Assembly (NCBI GenBank): GCA_956465555.1
Contig: OY101131.1
Coordinates: forward strand, 261,469 to 325,468
DNA: 64,000 nt
Direction: 5' to 3'
Origin: Nitzschia sp. pyKryTriq1
Taxonomy: Eukaryota > Bacillariophyta > Bacillariophyceae > Bacillariales > Bacillariaceae
Below the pieces are notes generated by a model. That model made no database searches, was not told the DNA's origin, and worked only from the letters and a program-made list of their open reading frames with translations. Positions within the stretch are counted from its first letter, which is position 1. Each line of letters opens with the position of its first letter. The translations under genes and the position numbers were made by a program. This document shows, piece after piece, positions 52,292 to 62,082 of the stretch.

Positions 52292-52697
52292 GACAGTTGG
52301 GAGCGAATATTACTATCTTCATCGCGGAAGATATGATTAATTGGACCCGGCAGTTCCAAGACTGATCGGCGAGAGCAAAGATCCAAATCCAACAAGTGGA
52401 GTTATCAAAAGTAGAATAACATTGTCATAATCTCGAGTTTGAGACGAAAGTTTACTTTACTTGAGACAGGTTCGTGCATCGGAAGATCAGACGAACTACT
52501 AGTACTACTACACGACACGGGACTTCGACAGTTGGGAGCGAATATTACTATCTTCATCGCGGAAGATATGATTAATTGGACCCGGCAGTTCCAAGACTGA
52601 TCGGCGAGAGCAAAGATCCAAATCCAACAAGTGGAGTTATCAAAAGTAGAATAACATTGTCATAATCTCGAGTTTGAGACGAAAGTTTACTTTACTT
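52292..52697. repeat. Exact 171-bp direct repeats separated by 64 bp
   Basis: Copies at 52292-52462 and 52527-52697 both start GACAGTTGGGAGCGAATATT and end GAAAGTTTACTTTACTT. I see no differences between them, so the duplication is very recent or maintained by conversion. Confidence 0.93.
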
Positions 52698-52852
52698 CAT
52701 GCCACCAACTAGCCTTGGAGTTCGGTCTGTAGAATCTTGTTCCATTGCAGCCGGGACAAATGGTTGTTCCATCGCTGGTAAGAAACCCATCTGGGGCCAT
52801 CTCGGAAGACGGTTCAGAGTACTAGCATCATTTCTAGCAGCAATAGTTGTAC

Positions 52853-53066
52853 CTGTAGCACTAGTAGTAGTAGCACTAGTAGTAGCACTAGTAGTAGCAC
52901 TAGTAGTAGCACTAGTAGTAGCACTAGTAGTAGCACTAGTAGTAGCACTAGTAGTAGCACTAGTAGTAGCACTAGTAGTAGCACTAGTAGTAGCACTAGT
53001 AGTAGCACTAGTAGTAGCACTAGTAGTAGCACTAGTAGTAGCACTAGCTAGTAGTAGTAGCACTAG
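52853..53066. repeat. 12-bp minisatellite (CTAGTAGTAGCA)n
   Basis: About 16 copies of the 12-bp unit, near-perfect in the middle and with small variants at both ends. The unit length divides by three, so frames stay open on both strands through it (Ala-Leu-Val-Val on plus, Ser-Ala-Thr-Thr on minus). That explains the long apparent coding frames here. Confidence 0.95.
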
Positions 53067-53660
53067 CGATAAAAGAATAAGAGCGTCGGAATTCGACACA
53101 TAAGGGTCCCGGTTGTATATAAAAAGGACCCGGAGGTACAGCGCGTTCCTCCTCGCTTCGCTCGTCGAGTTATTTTTGGCCAAAAGGTCAACCAGCATGG
53201 CATAGGCGGCTCTGGCTCCGCTACTACAATTTCATACAGAATAAGAATGTTGAAATCGGTGAAAAAGAGAAGCTGCGAATTCTCTGAGTAGACTATGGGC
53301 TACAGTTAGTGTTCTTTAATAAAAAAAACAGGTTTGCGCTATCTATTGAGGTTTCCGCTGATCGGGGGGAAGTAGGAGAAGCATACCAACTCATTTCGGA
53401 GTATTTTTTCCGATGGGCGGGTTTGTCGTATTGTATTACCTTGAACTAGGCGTTTGTGTCCCTCACGTGGCCCTACAGTACGGTTACATCTCATCTACTG
53501 TACGGGGGGCGGAATCAGGTGTTCTACTAGACCGAGATATCACGTGTTTCCTGTGCAGTACCCTACCGGTAAAGTATCGGTATGAGTTGCTTTGTTTGCC
53601 GACAGATCTCACAAATTCGCAATCTGAAGGCAAAACTACTACATCCAAAACTACATCAAA

Positions 53661-54883
53661 ATGGCATCCAAAAAGCACAAGCAAGACCAAAGCTGGGCAA
53701 GCATTGACGACAAAATTGACACAAGCATGCCAGACCAGATGCGCCTCCTCTCTGTCGATTGCCCGTTGTTCCCTTCGCGTGTAAGTTTTCATCGCATAAT
53801 TTGGCTCTTCGTACCACAACATAAAATGAAGAAGAACGAGAAAACGTTCGTTTCAACTCATCTGGATACAACGCGTGATCATGCTGGACACTCATATTTC
53901 TTGACGCCACGTCTGCCATAATTTTGCATTATATATACCATCAGTTCGAGTTCCCTTTCAAGCTGCACTGTATCCTTGAGGATGCCTCCTGTCAAGGAAA
54001 CGAGCATATCATCTCTTGGCTTCCCCACGGCAGGGCCTTCAAGATCCATTCGAAGGAAGCATTCGAGACGGAAATCCTTCCGAAATACTACACCAACAAT
54101 AGAAAGAGCAGCAGCAGCAGCAGCAGCCCTCCGAAGTACCGAAGCTTCTCGCGCCAGCTGGCAATCTATGGCTTCCAATTGAACAAAAAAGGGGAGTCGT
54201 TCGGTAGTCCAGATCACGGGTCCTGCCGCCACCCACTCATGGTTCGCAGCAAGCCTGCCTTGTGCACAGGAATGATCCGGCAAAAGGTCAAGGGAAACAG
54301 GACAAGAAAAACTAACAAGGGCGGCCATCAAGATGAGGAGGAGGCTGGTCCTGAAACGCAGCAAGTGGTGCCCAATCCGACATGCGAGCCCGCGTCTTCT
54401 TCGCTGGTACTAGCAACAACAAGTGAAGGTCGTCCTCCTAATGGTGCCACCACCGCCGCCGTCGCCACCGGAAAAGACAACTTGCTAGAGTTTGCAATCT
54501 TGGCGAACAAGTTTCTCGAGTCACACAAGGGCTCTGATCCAGCACCATATCTCTCAAGCACCTCCTCGAAGACAGCCATCGATGGCGGCCACCATTCGTC
54601 CTCCTCTGCGTTCTCACCACTTCCGGAGTTATTCCCCAGCAGCGGCAGCAGCAGCAGCAAGAATCCTTACACCAATAAGGAGTGCTGGTGGAACAATGGC
54701 ATGCTTCTGGAGGAACAAGAAGAGCCGCAACAACATTTTCTTGGTGAGCCATTGGATATGAACTCCTTTTTCGATTGGTCTCAAGACGAAAGTGCAATTT
54801 ATCAAGGTATCGAATATCTTCTTTCGATATCCCCAGCAGTGGTAGTACAAACAACCACAAAGGAACAGACAAAAGAACAATAG
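53661..54883 (+). CDS. Heat-shock-factor-type DNA-binding protein with Ser insertion in the domain, two exons
   Basis: I read exon 1 as 53661-53780 (ATG at 53661) and exon 2 as 53945-54883, with a 164-bp phase-0 intron (GTAAGT...CATCAG). The frame at the start of exon 2 has no ATG, which supports the upstream exon. The 352-residue protein joins CPLFPSR to FEFPFKLHCILEDA, the expected start of the HSF domain. It continues with IISWLPHGRAFKIHSKEAFE, ILPKYYTNNRK, then a run of seven Ser, then PPKYRSFSRQLAIYGFQL and HPLMVRSKP. The Ser run (CAG/AGC codons) falls between the second helix and the recognition helix. A basic strip (GNRTRKTNKGG) follows. The C-terminus has Ser/Gln tracts and an acidic-aromatic segment (PLDMNSFFDWSQDESAIYQG), probably an activation region. 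Confidence 0.9.
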
Positions 54884-55115
54884 ACAAAGTGAGGCTTGTT
54901 CCGCACTCATTTGACAATTTATATACACGTACAACATGATAAAATTCAGTTCATTTTTCTCCATCCTCTTTCTCCTTTTCGTACCGCAGTAGTAGTAGTA
55001 GTAGCTAGTACATACCTTGTTCCTCGTGGCGTTTTTAATATGATGCGCCATCCCCATTCTTGAAGAAGAACTAGAACAAGAACAAGCCGACTTTTTTCTG
55101 AATGACGACTGTTTT

Positions 55116-55970
55116 TTACCGCCGGTCCTCGTGCACATCTCGAACGAGGTTCTTTCGCCATTGCTGGAGCACCCATCGTTGGGTGTCACGGCTCGATTCT
55201 AGCAAGGGCCGGATCACGGTCGGCCAAAGCTCCATGCCTTGTTCGTGTAACCATCGTCGATGAGCATACAAAGTATAGAGCAAAGCGGTTGTTGTTTTCG
55301 TTCGTGCTGCTGCGTGTCGTCCGTTTTGAGAAGACGAAGAAGAAGACGAAGAAGAAGAAGAAGTGGATTTGCCGTCAACGTCGTGGGTCACTACTAATTG
55401 CATCCATAAAGCCAATCGAACAAGCGGCCAGGCGGACTGCAAAATCTTCCACAACTGATTGCGTCGTTGCGCGGCCAGTTGGGATTGTCGGCGGGGACGT
55501 TCTTGCAGCCGGGAAGGGTTGTCTTGGCTCGACATTAACAGAGGAGTTGATGGTAGAAAAGGCGACCAATAAGTCATCTGAAAGGGTTCCATTTGCTTGG
55601 CAACAAAGCGATAAATCGTGGGGGCCCAGTCCATTGCAAACAGGGCGAAAAGGAATAGCCATCGTTTGCGTCTCTCACCACTGCTGCGACCAGCAATCAC
55701 TTCTGTGAGGGATGATCGTCTGCCGGCACTGAGATCACCATTACCACCATCTCCCCGCTGCTGAATCGAAAGCAGCCAAGCCGCAGCAAGAAAGCGAAGA
55801 AAGTCATGAAATTCGGTCTTGTTGCTGTTTGATAATAACATTCCACCCGATGATGGAACGAAACGCAACGCATCTTCGATTGGAAGCAACGAGATCAGAT
55901 AGGAATTGCATGGGAGCAAATCCCACAGAGGAATCATCCTCGACGAGCAGGATTGCCCCTTTTCCGACAT
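55116..55970 (-). CDS. Protein of unknown function with hydrophobic helices
   Basis: I start at the ATG at 55970 (MSEKGQSC), giving 284 residues. The frame continues a little upstream through a (CT)n tract without an ATG, and an unseen upstream exon is possible. Visible features are a hydrophobic helix FHDFLRFLAAAWLLS (about residues 55-70) and an amphipathic-hydrophobic stretch RWLFLFALFAMDWAPTIYRF (about 103-122). Another follows, WKILQSAWPLVRLALWMQLV (about 174-193), and then a poly-Ser run. The C-terminus is Trp/Arg-rich (LYTLYAHRRWLHEQGMELWP, QRWVLQQWRKNLVRDV). It may be a membrane-associated protein. I cannot place it in a family. Confidence 0.6.
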   Translation of the reverse strand: MSEKGQSCSSRMIPLWDLLPCNSYLISLLPIEDALRFVPSSGGMLLSNSNKTEFHDFLRFLAAAWLLSIQQRGDGGNGDLSAGRRSSLTEVIAGRSSGERRKRWLFLFALFAMDWAPTIYRFVAKQMEPFQMTYWSPFLPSTPLLMSSQDNPSRLQERPRRQSQLAAQRRNQLWKILQSAWPLVRLALWMQLVVTHDVDGKSTSSSSSSSSSSSQNGRHAAARTKTTTALLYTLYAHRRWLHEQGMELWPTVIRPLLESSRDTQRWVLQQWRKNLVRDVHEDRR

Positions 55971-56532
55971 GCCCCAATGAAAATCCGTCAAGAGAGAGAG
56001 AGAGGAAGTATTGCAAGCTCTCTATGACCAATATGCACGAATTACATGCTATACGGGATACGGGTACAGTCTGTGTTGATTGATTGCTGCTTTGAAATCG
56101 AATGTTGAAAGTTGCGTATGTTGCGTCTTTCGTTGCGCGGGGTCCCACTCCTATTGTAGCGGGACCCCGCGCACCCTTGGATGTTCCAGGTACTGTACTG
56201 CTGCACTGTACGGGTACATGTACGCAGTACGAGTACCTGGTACAGTGATACAGTAGTGGGGGGTGGAGGGAGCCAGAGAAGTGCGCGAACGCGCGCGGTT
56301 CGTTGCAGGCGACTGCTGACTTCTTCGACCATTTTCCATCCGTTCGGGGATCGGAAGATCGGCGAGGGAGCTCGCGTCGCCTCATCGGATGTGTGGCACA
56401 TGGTTCTACTTAGGGGAATGACTCATCTGATCTCGTTTCAACTGGGTTTGGGGGTCGCACACGCGTGCAAAAATTTGCGTGGAGTCTTGGGAATTCCATC
56501 ATCGGTTCGGTTTACAAGACACAACCAAAAAG
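55971..56532. other. Divergent intergenic region
   Basis: About 560 bp between divergent genes, with a GA run at 55991-56003 and GTAC-rich sequence at 56205-56250. Overlapping open frames on the minus strand (up to about 190 codons) are irregular and not called. Confidence 0.45.
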
Positions 56533-57294
56533 ATGCTCACAATTTCCATCAAACACTGTTCCTTTGAAAAAAGAAGCAAGGAAGCATATTTATTAGCTAC
56601 GGGTAGCGATCCATCACTTGATTTCTCCACAAACAGCCTTTTGTCTTGCATCATGCCGCCATCCTGTATCAACCTGCTCGGGAATTTGTTCGACTTGAGA
56701 TGGCTTTCTTGCGGCAGTGTCGAAAATGTGGAAGAGGAGGGATCCTCTTCGTCCAAAGAAGCATCGCCACTCAATATGAAAGCCCGCTTTGTGAATAATG
56801 TCTGGAGTGGCCTCGAATATGAAGCATGTAGTGCTTCTGTCGAAGCCGAAGGTTCGTTTGATCGTTCTCTCGAACACAGCCAGCAAGGGACGAACACCGA
56901 CGACGACGGATCCGGCACCGATGACGACGACGACGACGACGACAGCGATACTGATGATGAAACAGATAACGATTCGATCCACTCATGTCATGAGCCACAA
57001 GAACAACATTCCAACATGCCATTCTTGAGGGAACTACCTTCCTTTGGAAGCACTCTGGCTCGGAACAGCAGCGGCATGTCGTCCTATACGACACGAACGC
57101 CATCCTCTTTGGGGGATCAGTCAGCGACCCGTGGTCGTCAAGGGCGAGGTCAATTCTTTGTCAAACAACCTCTCATGGGAAATAATGGGGAGGACGAGGA
57201 GTCGTCCACTATCGAGATCAAGGCTGGAGTGAAGCCTGGGGGCAACACAAGTAAATTGGATCCGACCAACTCGTTCATCTTTCTGCGGCAATAG
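56533..57294 (+). CDS. Acidic disordered protein of unknown function
   Basis: From the ATG at 56533 the protein has 253 residues. The ATG at 56653 (MPPSCINLLGNLFDLRWL) is an alternative start. Around residue 45 there is a short hydrophobic, helical-looking block (INLLGNLFDLRWLSCG). The middle is a long Asp run (DDDGSGTDDDDDDDDSDTDD) followed by Ser/Thr/Gly-rich sequence. The C-terminus EIKAGVKPGG...SFIFLRQ is more ordered. No domain is recognised. Its codon use and composition resemble neighbouring disordered proteins, so I think it is real, but support is moderate. Confidence 0.55.
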   Translation: MLTISIKHCSFEKRSKEAYLLATGSDPSLDFSTNSLLSCIMPPSCINLLGNLFDLRWLSCGSVENVEEEGSSSSKEASPLNMKARFVNNVWSGLEYEACSASVEAEGSFDRSLEHSQQGTNTDDDGSGTDDDDDDDDSDTDDETDNDSIHSCHEPQEQHSNMPFLRELPSFGSTLARNSSGMSSYTTRTPSSLGDQSATRGRQGRGQFFVKQPLMGNNGEDEESSTIEIKAGVKPGGNTSKLDPTNSFIFLRQ

Positions 57295-58111
57295 GAACTC
57301 TAAAGAATAAGATCTACTAGAGTAGAGCAGACATACTACATGCACACCTAGCACAGATTACATACTACTGCTACAAGAGTGTCGTGTGTGTCGCTACATG
57401 CCGATTGAAATATCGCATTAGAATATTCCGAAATATAAAGGTGCCTTATTCGTAAAAGTAGTACAGTACAAGTAGCATTTACTATGTTATGCTCGCATAC
57501 TACTGAATGAATGAATGAATGAATGAATGAATCTGGCACAAATTTTGACGCCGACCGACCTCCAACAATTTGGCGGTATGGCGCATGCATGGCCGAATTT
57601 TTGGGGTCCGCAGTCTCTGAAAAATTCGGCTCCGGAAGGTGCTCCGTGCGTGGAGACAACTACAATACCGGGTACGAGTAGCATTATTGTTTTTCCTACT
57701 ACTATTCGGCGCCATTGTCGATACCCGAATTCTTCGTCTACTCGCCACTCTGCGCATTATCTACAGTGCGGAGTAGAATTACTTAAATATGTTCGTGCCG
57801 ATCAATTTTGGAATTTTGAGTGAGTAGCCGACAGGCTCGCTGGGTGGCGGTTAACTATTGTATTTTATGACCAATTATAACGCCTCTTTACCGATTGCAA
57901 GTGCGTTGATGCGTTGAACCGTTGGTCATATGGAACGGAAGCCACTTTGCAAGTCACAAAATCAATAATATTGCTTTGTATTATGTTTGCAGTTTGCATA
58001 ACGCAACAACACCACCCACCACCACCACCTTATTTCTCGATACAAAGCCAACAAAGAGCTTCGTCGTATGGACAAGAAAAAAAGAAACAAAGAAATACAT
58101 TAATTTGAGAA
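57295..58111. other. Intergenic region with (TGAA)n
   Basis: About 0.8 kb with a (TGAA)n run at about 57503-57532. Short frames at 57500-57820 are not convincing. No RNA gene was recognised. Confidence 0.5.
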
Positions 58112-59173
58112 ATGTCAAGAAAATACACTGCATCAGCGGTAGACGGGTGGGAGGACACTATTAGGTACCAGTCTAAAGCGTCGTGTCGGACTCTTCAAGA
58201 ATTTGGCATGGACGCTGCCAATGGAGCAATGGGTTTGGCCAGCGACGGCGTGTTGTATGTGGCCAGGGAACTTGTCTTTGCGCTCTCGGGAGCGGACCTC
58301 GAGTATTATGGAATGGAAGACACCTCGCGGACCGAAGAGCGGCGTAGATCCAAGAGCAAGAGCAAAAGGGCGAGAAAGAAGAAGGAAAAGAAGAATAGGC
58401 CTGCTGATGTTTCGCTTTATTCTTCCGGCAAGGTAGAAGGACGAGATGAAGAATCGGAACGTGCATACTCGGTGGTTGACTTGATCACCAAGTTTAATAA
58501 TGAACCACCCAAATCGATGCTTCGGAATAATCCAAACACGACCATCAGTCCAACAACACCAAGCGTTCCTCCTGCTGCTTCCTCCAACAAGTCGCAAGAC
58601 ATTTTCCGTCCTCGATCAAACAAGGAGGAAGCGTCTCCCGAGGAAGCGGAACGATTTGCTTACCTGACTGCTCAGCAGCAACCAAACGCCCGGTCAGTAC
58701 CTGGGTCGGCGGTCCCTGATGTGGCTTTCTCGCCACTTGCCTCATTCAAGGAACTTCACCAGGCGAACAAGAAGGCTATGTTTGATGATAGTAGTAGTAA
58801 TGCCGTGCGCCGGCAGCCTGAAAATGTGGAACGACAGGAAGAAAAAGCAAAGGATCATGAAACAGTCAAGAGTACGGCCACTGATATTGTTGATATCCGG
58901 GGAGAGATTGAAGACATTCAGCGCATAATTGCAAGGCTGGGAAAAGAACGCGTCGAACAGCGAAAACAAGACGAGTCGAGCCCCACCAAGAGCACGGAGA
59001 TCGCGCCCAAGAAGGACCCAAAGAGGGTTGAAGAGATTCGAGCATTGATTTCTCGGTTGGAGCGTCTGTCGATTCGACATGAAGAACTCAAAGCCAAACA
59101 AATCGCCAACTCTACCTGTGTGACGAGGGATCCTGCTCCAGCAGTGAGCGCAACGGCCGTCACAAGCCAATAA
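58112..59173 (+). CDS. Helical/disordered protein of unknown function with C-terminal coiled coil
   Basis: A 353-residue protein from the ATG at 58112. The N-terminal 70 residues look ordered and mildly hydrophobic: RTLQEFGMDAANGAMGLASD and GVLYVARELVFALSGADLEY. A strongly basic block follows (SKSKSKRARKKKEKKNRP, about residues 79-96), a possible nuclear signal. The middle is Pro/Ser-rich. The C-terminal part has two heptad-like helices, IVDIRGEIEDIQRIIARLGK (about 258-277) and VEEIRALISRLERLSIRHEE (about 304-323), which probably form a coiled coil. I do not recognise a family. It converges with the 61387 gene, with 270 bp between their stops. Confidence 0.75.
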   Translation: MSRKYTASAVDGWEDTIRYQSKASCRTLQEFGMDAANGAMGLASDGVLYVARELVFALSGADLEYYGMEDTSRTEERRRSKSKSKRARKKKEKKNRPADVSLYSSGKVEGRDEESERAYSVVDLITKFNNEPPKSMLRNNPNTTISPTTPSVPPAASSNKSQDIFRPRSNKEEASPEEAERFAYLTAQQQPNARSVPGSAVPDVAFSPLASFKELHQANKKAMFDDSSSNAVRRQPENVERQEEKAKDHETVKSTATDIVDIRGEIEDIQRIIARLGKERVEQRKQDESSPTKSTEIAPKKDPKRVEEIRALISRLERLSIRHEELKAKQIANSTCVTRDPAPAVSATAVTSQ

Positions 59174-59446
59174 ACCCATTTCATTGATATCGTGTTCAAG
59201 TCAAACAACATGCGCTCATGCGCTCTGGGTAACGATTTTCAAGTACTTCTACTAGAGAAAGAGAAAGGGGTCCGACCAAGAGAGAAGAGTCCCAATATTT
59301 AATATTTGATGTTTCAAACCTAAGTGGCTTTGTAGTATCTCCTCGTTACAAGTGAAAGCACAATCATTCCCAATAAGCAATACTCAAATAGCTGGCTGTT
59401 ATTTAATAAACCCTGATGCATATCTATCCCTTGAAAGTCGCGTGCT

Positions 59447-61387
59447 TCATTGGCGCCATGCGAGCAAACAGACCCCGCTGCTTTGTAGGAATGCCTGTGC
59501 CGTGGCGTCTTCGTCTTCTTCCTCATCATTCAACAGGGAACCCAGATTGCGAACTGAAGGATCGCGTAACTTTTGAAGTAAGCCGTCCAGGCGAGGATCT
59601 GTAGGTCGTCTTCGTTCTGCCGTGTTATTCTTGTTGTCAGGAGAGGTAAAGGATGGAGGATTTCTTTGGAGCGTTGGGCGACCGGGATTTATAGGTGCCG
59701 CGGTTGGCAACTCGGTCTCGCCTGCTGGGGTCTGAGTGAAACTTCCATTGCGTGCAAGCGCCGGGCTATCCAAGCTTTCTTGTCTGTGGATATTCCTGCG
59801 AGAGGATACTCTGGTGCCCCCTCTCATCTGTCTGGCGCTATTTGAGCGAGTTAGATTCAACGCCTCAGGTTCTGTATCGAGGGGCGATGGCGCTTCGGTT
59901 TCCACAAGACTTGTCGATCTTCGAGAAGCAGAAGGCAATCGAGTCAATCGTCGGTTATGGCTGCTGCCCCGTTCACTGGGTGACAATAGATCGGGGGGCA
60001 ATGGCGCTTCGGTTTCCACAACACTTGTTGATCTTCGAGAACCGGAAGGCAATCGAGTCAATCGTCGGTTATGGCTGCTGCCCCGTTCACTGGGTGACAA
60101 TAGATCGGCGCCGTGGTCCTCTCCAAATGCCGGATCCGTACTTGTATTCAATCGTCGAGAACCCATGCGACCGAGCCGGCGGCCGGTGCTATTTTCCCTC
60201 GTTAAGGGAGACATGAGAGGATCGCCACCGTCGTTGGTGGGGGGTCGTCGCAACGACCGTCTCCCTTGACTGCTCCCTCGGCTTCCCCCCGTCATCGTGT
60301 CGCTAGTAGTAGGACCGCTTCCCTCGAGAGGGATTGTGCGTCGATGTTGGCTACCACTGCCACTCACAGTTTTCGAAAGACTTTTCCTTCTGCTCTCACT
60401 GTGACTTCTTCTTCGCTGATAATTCCCTCGTACAACGCTGCTAGATCGACGAGGATCCTGGCCTTCCCGTTCGTCTAGCGTTGTTGATCGCCTACCGCGC
60501 GGAGACGAGTTTCCCTGTGTACTTTCTTGCTGGACATCGTCGTCGGCCTGGATCGAAGATTTGCGTGGCCTTCGCTCGCTGAACGATCCTTCACGAGAGA
60601 AACTGGAGCGTCGATTGGTTCCAGAGGACGAAGGGTCTAGAGGTAGTGTGGATCTCTGGTGATGAGAGCCACCACTCAATCTGGATCCGGCTCGTCGTCC
60701 CAGACTGTGCGACCGTAGTCTTCCTCCTTGCCGCGGAGATGGTCTTGGTGTAGTAGTTGCTTCTTCCTCTTCTCGGCCTCTTTGTCGGCCACTAGACTTT
60801 CGGACAAGCTTGCGCGACCTACTTTGAGACCTCGTTCGTGTTGTCGGACCCGACGATTTGCTGGGCGGTAAGAGATTTTCACTGGTCGTGCCCTTCTTCT
60901 CGCGACGCGGTCTTGGCGAGGCACTTGCTCTGTTCCGTCCCCCCCGGCCTGATGACGACGGAATCGGATCATCGTAACTTCCTTGCCCTTTACGATTACT
61001 ACTAGGTTCGGGTGAGACAATTTCCTCTTCTTCACCATCGTCACCATCATTTTGTATATACTTGTCTTCGGGTGGGGGTGGTGTATCGTTCATTTCGTCA
61101 AACAAGCTAGTACTACCAAAGGCAGCTGCTGCCGCCCCACCAAACCCCGTCTCGTCTTCAAAGTCAAACGGTGAAAAGGGATCCGCATCCACTGCGGATG
61201 ACTTATTTTCGGGGAAGGCTGCGTCAAAATCCGCACTATCCGACCCTTCGCTTTCATCCCCATCCTCTTGTGTCATGGTATTGCATGTGTTGCCACTAAA
61301 ATCATCATGATCCGTGCTGCTTGTTCGCTTGTGTTGAGGGTACAAAAATTCTCCACTACCACTACTATTGTTGTTAGTTATCTTCAT
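59447..61387 (-). CDS. Large disordered Arg/Ser-rich protein with internal tandem duplication
   Basis: A 646-residue protein from the ATG at 61387. The first 110 residues are acidic with an FSPFDFEDETGF block. The next 430 are Arg/Ser-rich (RTRSQSRSRKLVRKSSGRQR and similar), with many R-x-x-S sites suited to basophilic kinases. A module reading LLSPSERGSSHNRRLTRLPS is directly duplicated with its flanks (about residues 430-505). The last 50 residues look ordered: RLDGLLQKLRDPSVRNLGSL, acidic run, then AFLQSSGVCLLAWRQ. Composition resembles the disordered proteins at the left end of the window and the tail of the ArfGAP. No domain is recognised. It may be a nuclear or scaffold phosphoprotein (inference). 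Confidence 0.82.
   Translation of the reverse strand: MKITNNNSSGSGEFLYPQHKRTSSTDHDDFSGNTCNTMTQEDGDESEGSDSADFDAAFPENKSSAVDADPFSPFDFEDETGFGGAAAAAFGSTSLFDEMNDTPPPPEDKYIQNDGDDGEEEEIVSPEPSSNRKGQGSYDDPIPSSSGRGGRNRASASPRPRREKKGTTSENLLPPSKSSGPTTRTRSQSRSRKLVRKSSGRQRGREEEEATTTPRPSPRQGGRLRSHSLGRRAGSRLSGGSHHQRSTLPLDPSSSGTNRRSSFSREGSFSERRPRKSSIQADDDVQQESTQGNSSPRGRRSTTLDEREGQDPRRSSSVVRGNYQRRRSHSESRRKSLSKTVSGSGSQHRRTIPLEGSGPTTSDTMTGGSRGSSQGRRSLRRPPTNDGGDPLMSPLTRENSTGRRLGRMGSRRLNTSTDPAFGEDHGADLLSPSERGSSHNRRLTRLPSGSRRSTSVVETEAPLPPDLLSPSERGSSHNRRLTRLPSASRRSTSLVETEAPSPLDTEPEALNLTRSNSARQMRGGTRVSSRRNIHRQESLDSPALARNGSFTQTPAGETELPTAAPINPGRPTLQRNPPSFTSPDNKNNTAERRRPTDPRLDGLLQKLRDPSVRNLGSLLNDEEEDEDATAQAFLQSSGVCLLAWRQ
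59880..60107 (-). repeat. 114-bp coding tandem duplication
   Basis: Two adjacent copies (about 59880-59993 and 59994-60107) differ at only a handful of bases. They encode two 38-residue units, each with LSPSERGSSHNRRLTRLPS and RRSTS[VL]VETEAP. Confidence 0.9.
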
Positions 61388-62082
61388 GGTGTTGTTGTGT
61401 TGTATGTCTTACCACTGCAAATCAATCCATAGATCGAGAGAAGCGAAAATGGATGGGAGATGCCGGTACTGTACGCGGTATAATAGGGTTGTATAAAGAG
61501 AAGATGTGTTTTTTCGAAAGATGCTATTAATAGAGGTGCGAAATAATTGCGGAGTCGTCTCCTCGCTCGCTCGGCGATGATGTGAATTTGGAAATAATAT
61601 TTATGGCAAGGGGGGCTCGTCATCAGCACCCACCAGCTCTATAGGGAACATAAATGCGTTTCTAAAATAGCCCCCGTTCACGAACCATATAAAAGGGGAT
61701 AATTGTTATTAATTGTTGTTCGCAACACAAAGACCGCTTATCGATTATTGTTGATATTTTTTAGTCATCCGATGATGACCATCCAACTAAACAAACAATA
61801 ACAACGCATTATCCCGCAGGCCGCCGCGCCGCCACCCGCCACCCCGGTTCTTTGACACGTTCGACCCCGGAGTGCGCAAAGGGCGCCTTGGCGATCGAGC
61901 GTGCGGAGTGTTTTCCCGCCAAAAAATCGAATCTCGCTAATCGCGCTACAATGAAAACAGATCAGATGGAAATATTACGTTGGATTGGTACCTTCTTCGA
62001 TCGATATGTCTATCCTCTTTCACAGAGATGACATATCGAAACACCCAATCCATGCGCAACATCGTCAAGAAGACTGCCTTAG
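61388..62082. other. Divergent intergenic region
   Basis: About 700 bp between divergent genes. A GC-rich patch (CCGCCGCGCCGCC) lies near 61820-61840, followed by an AT-rich stretch. A short frame starting at 62052 (MRNIVKKTAL) ends in a possible donor (TTAG|GTGAAA) and might be an unseen 5' exon of the next gene, but I cannot complete it. Confidence 0.4.

Larger units (their letters stand above)
51521..53660. other. Intergenic region with duplications and a minisatellite
   Basis: About 2.1 kb upstream of the second HSF gene. It holds an exact 171-bp direct repeat pair (52292-52697), a 12-bp minisatellite (52853-53066) and one TACCGGTA (53564-53571). Short frames at about 51829-52134 and the long repeat-encoded frames at 52692-53198 (both strands) are not convincing genes. 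Confidence 0.5.

Noticed and set aside
52292-52697. The 171-bp direct repeats as ends of a mobile element
   Set aside because: Only 64 bp lie between them, with no coding content and no flanking duplication that I can see. A local duplication explains them better.
52692-53198. A 168-residue Ser-Ala-Thr-Thr repeat protein on the minus strand (and a Val-rich one on the plus strand)
   Set aside because: Both frames are kept open only by the 12-bp minisatellite, whose unit length is a multiple of three. The flanking sequence has no coding character.
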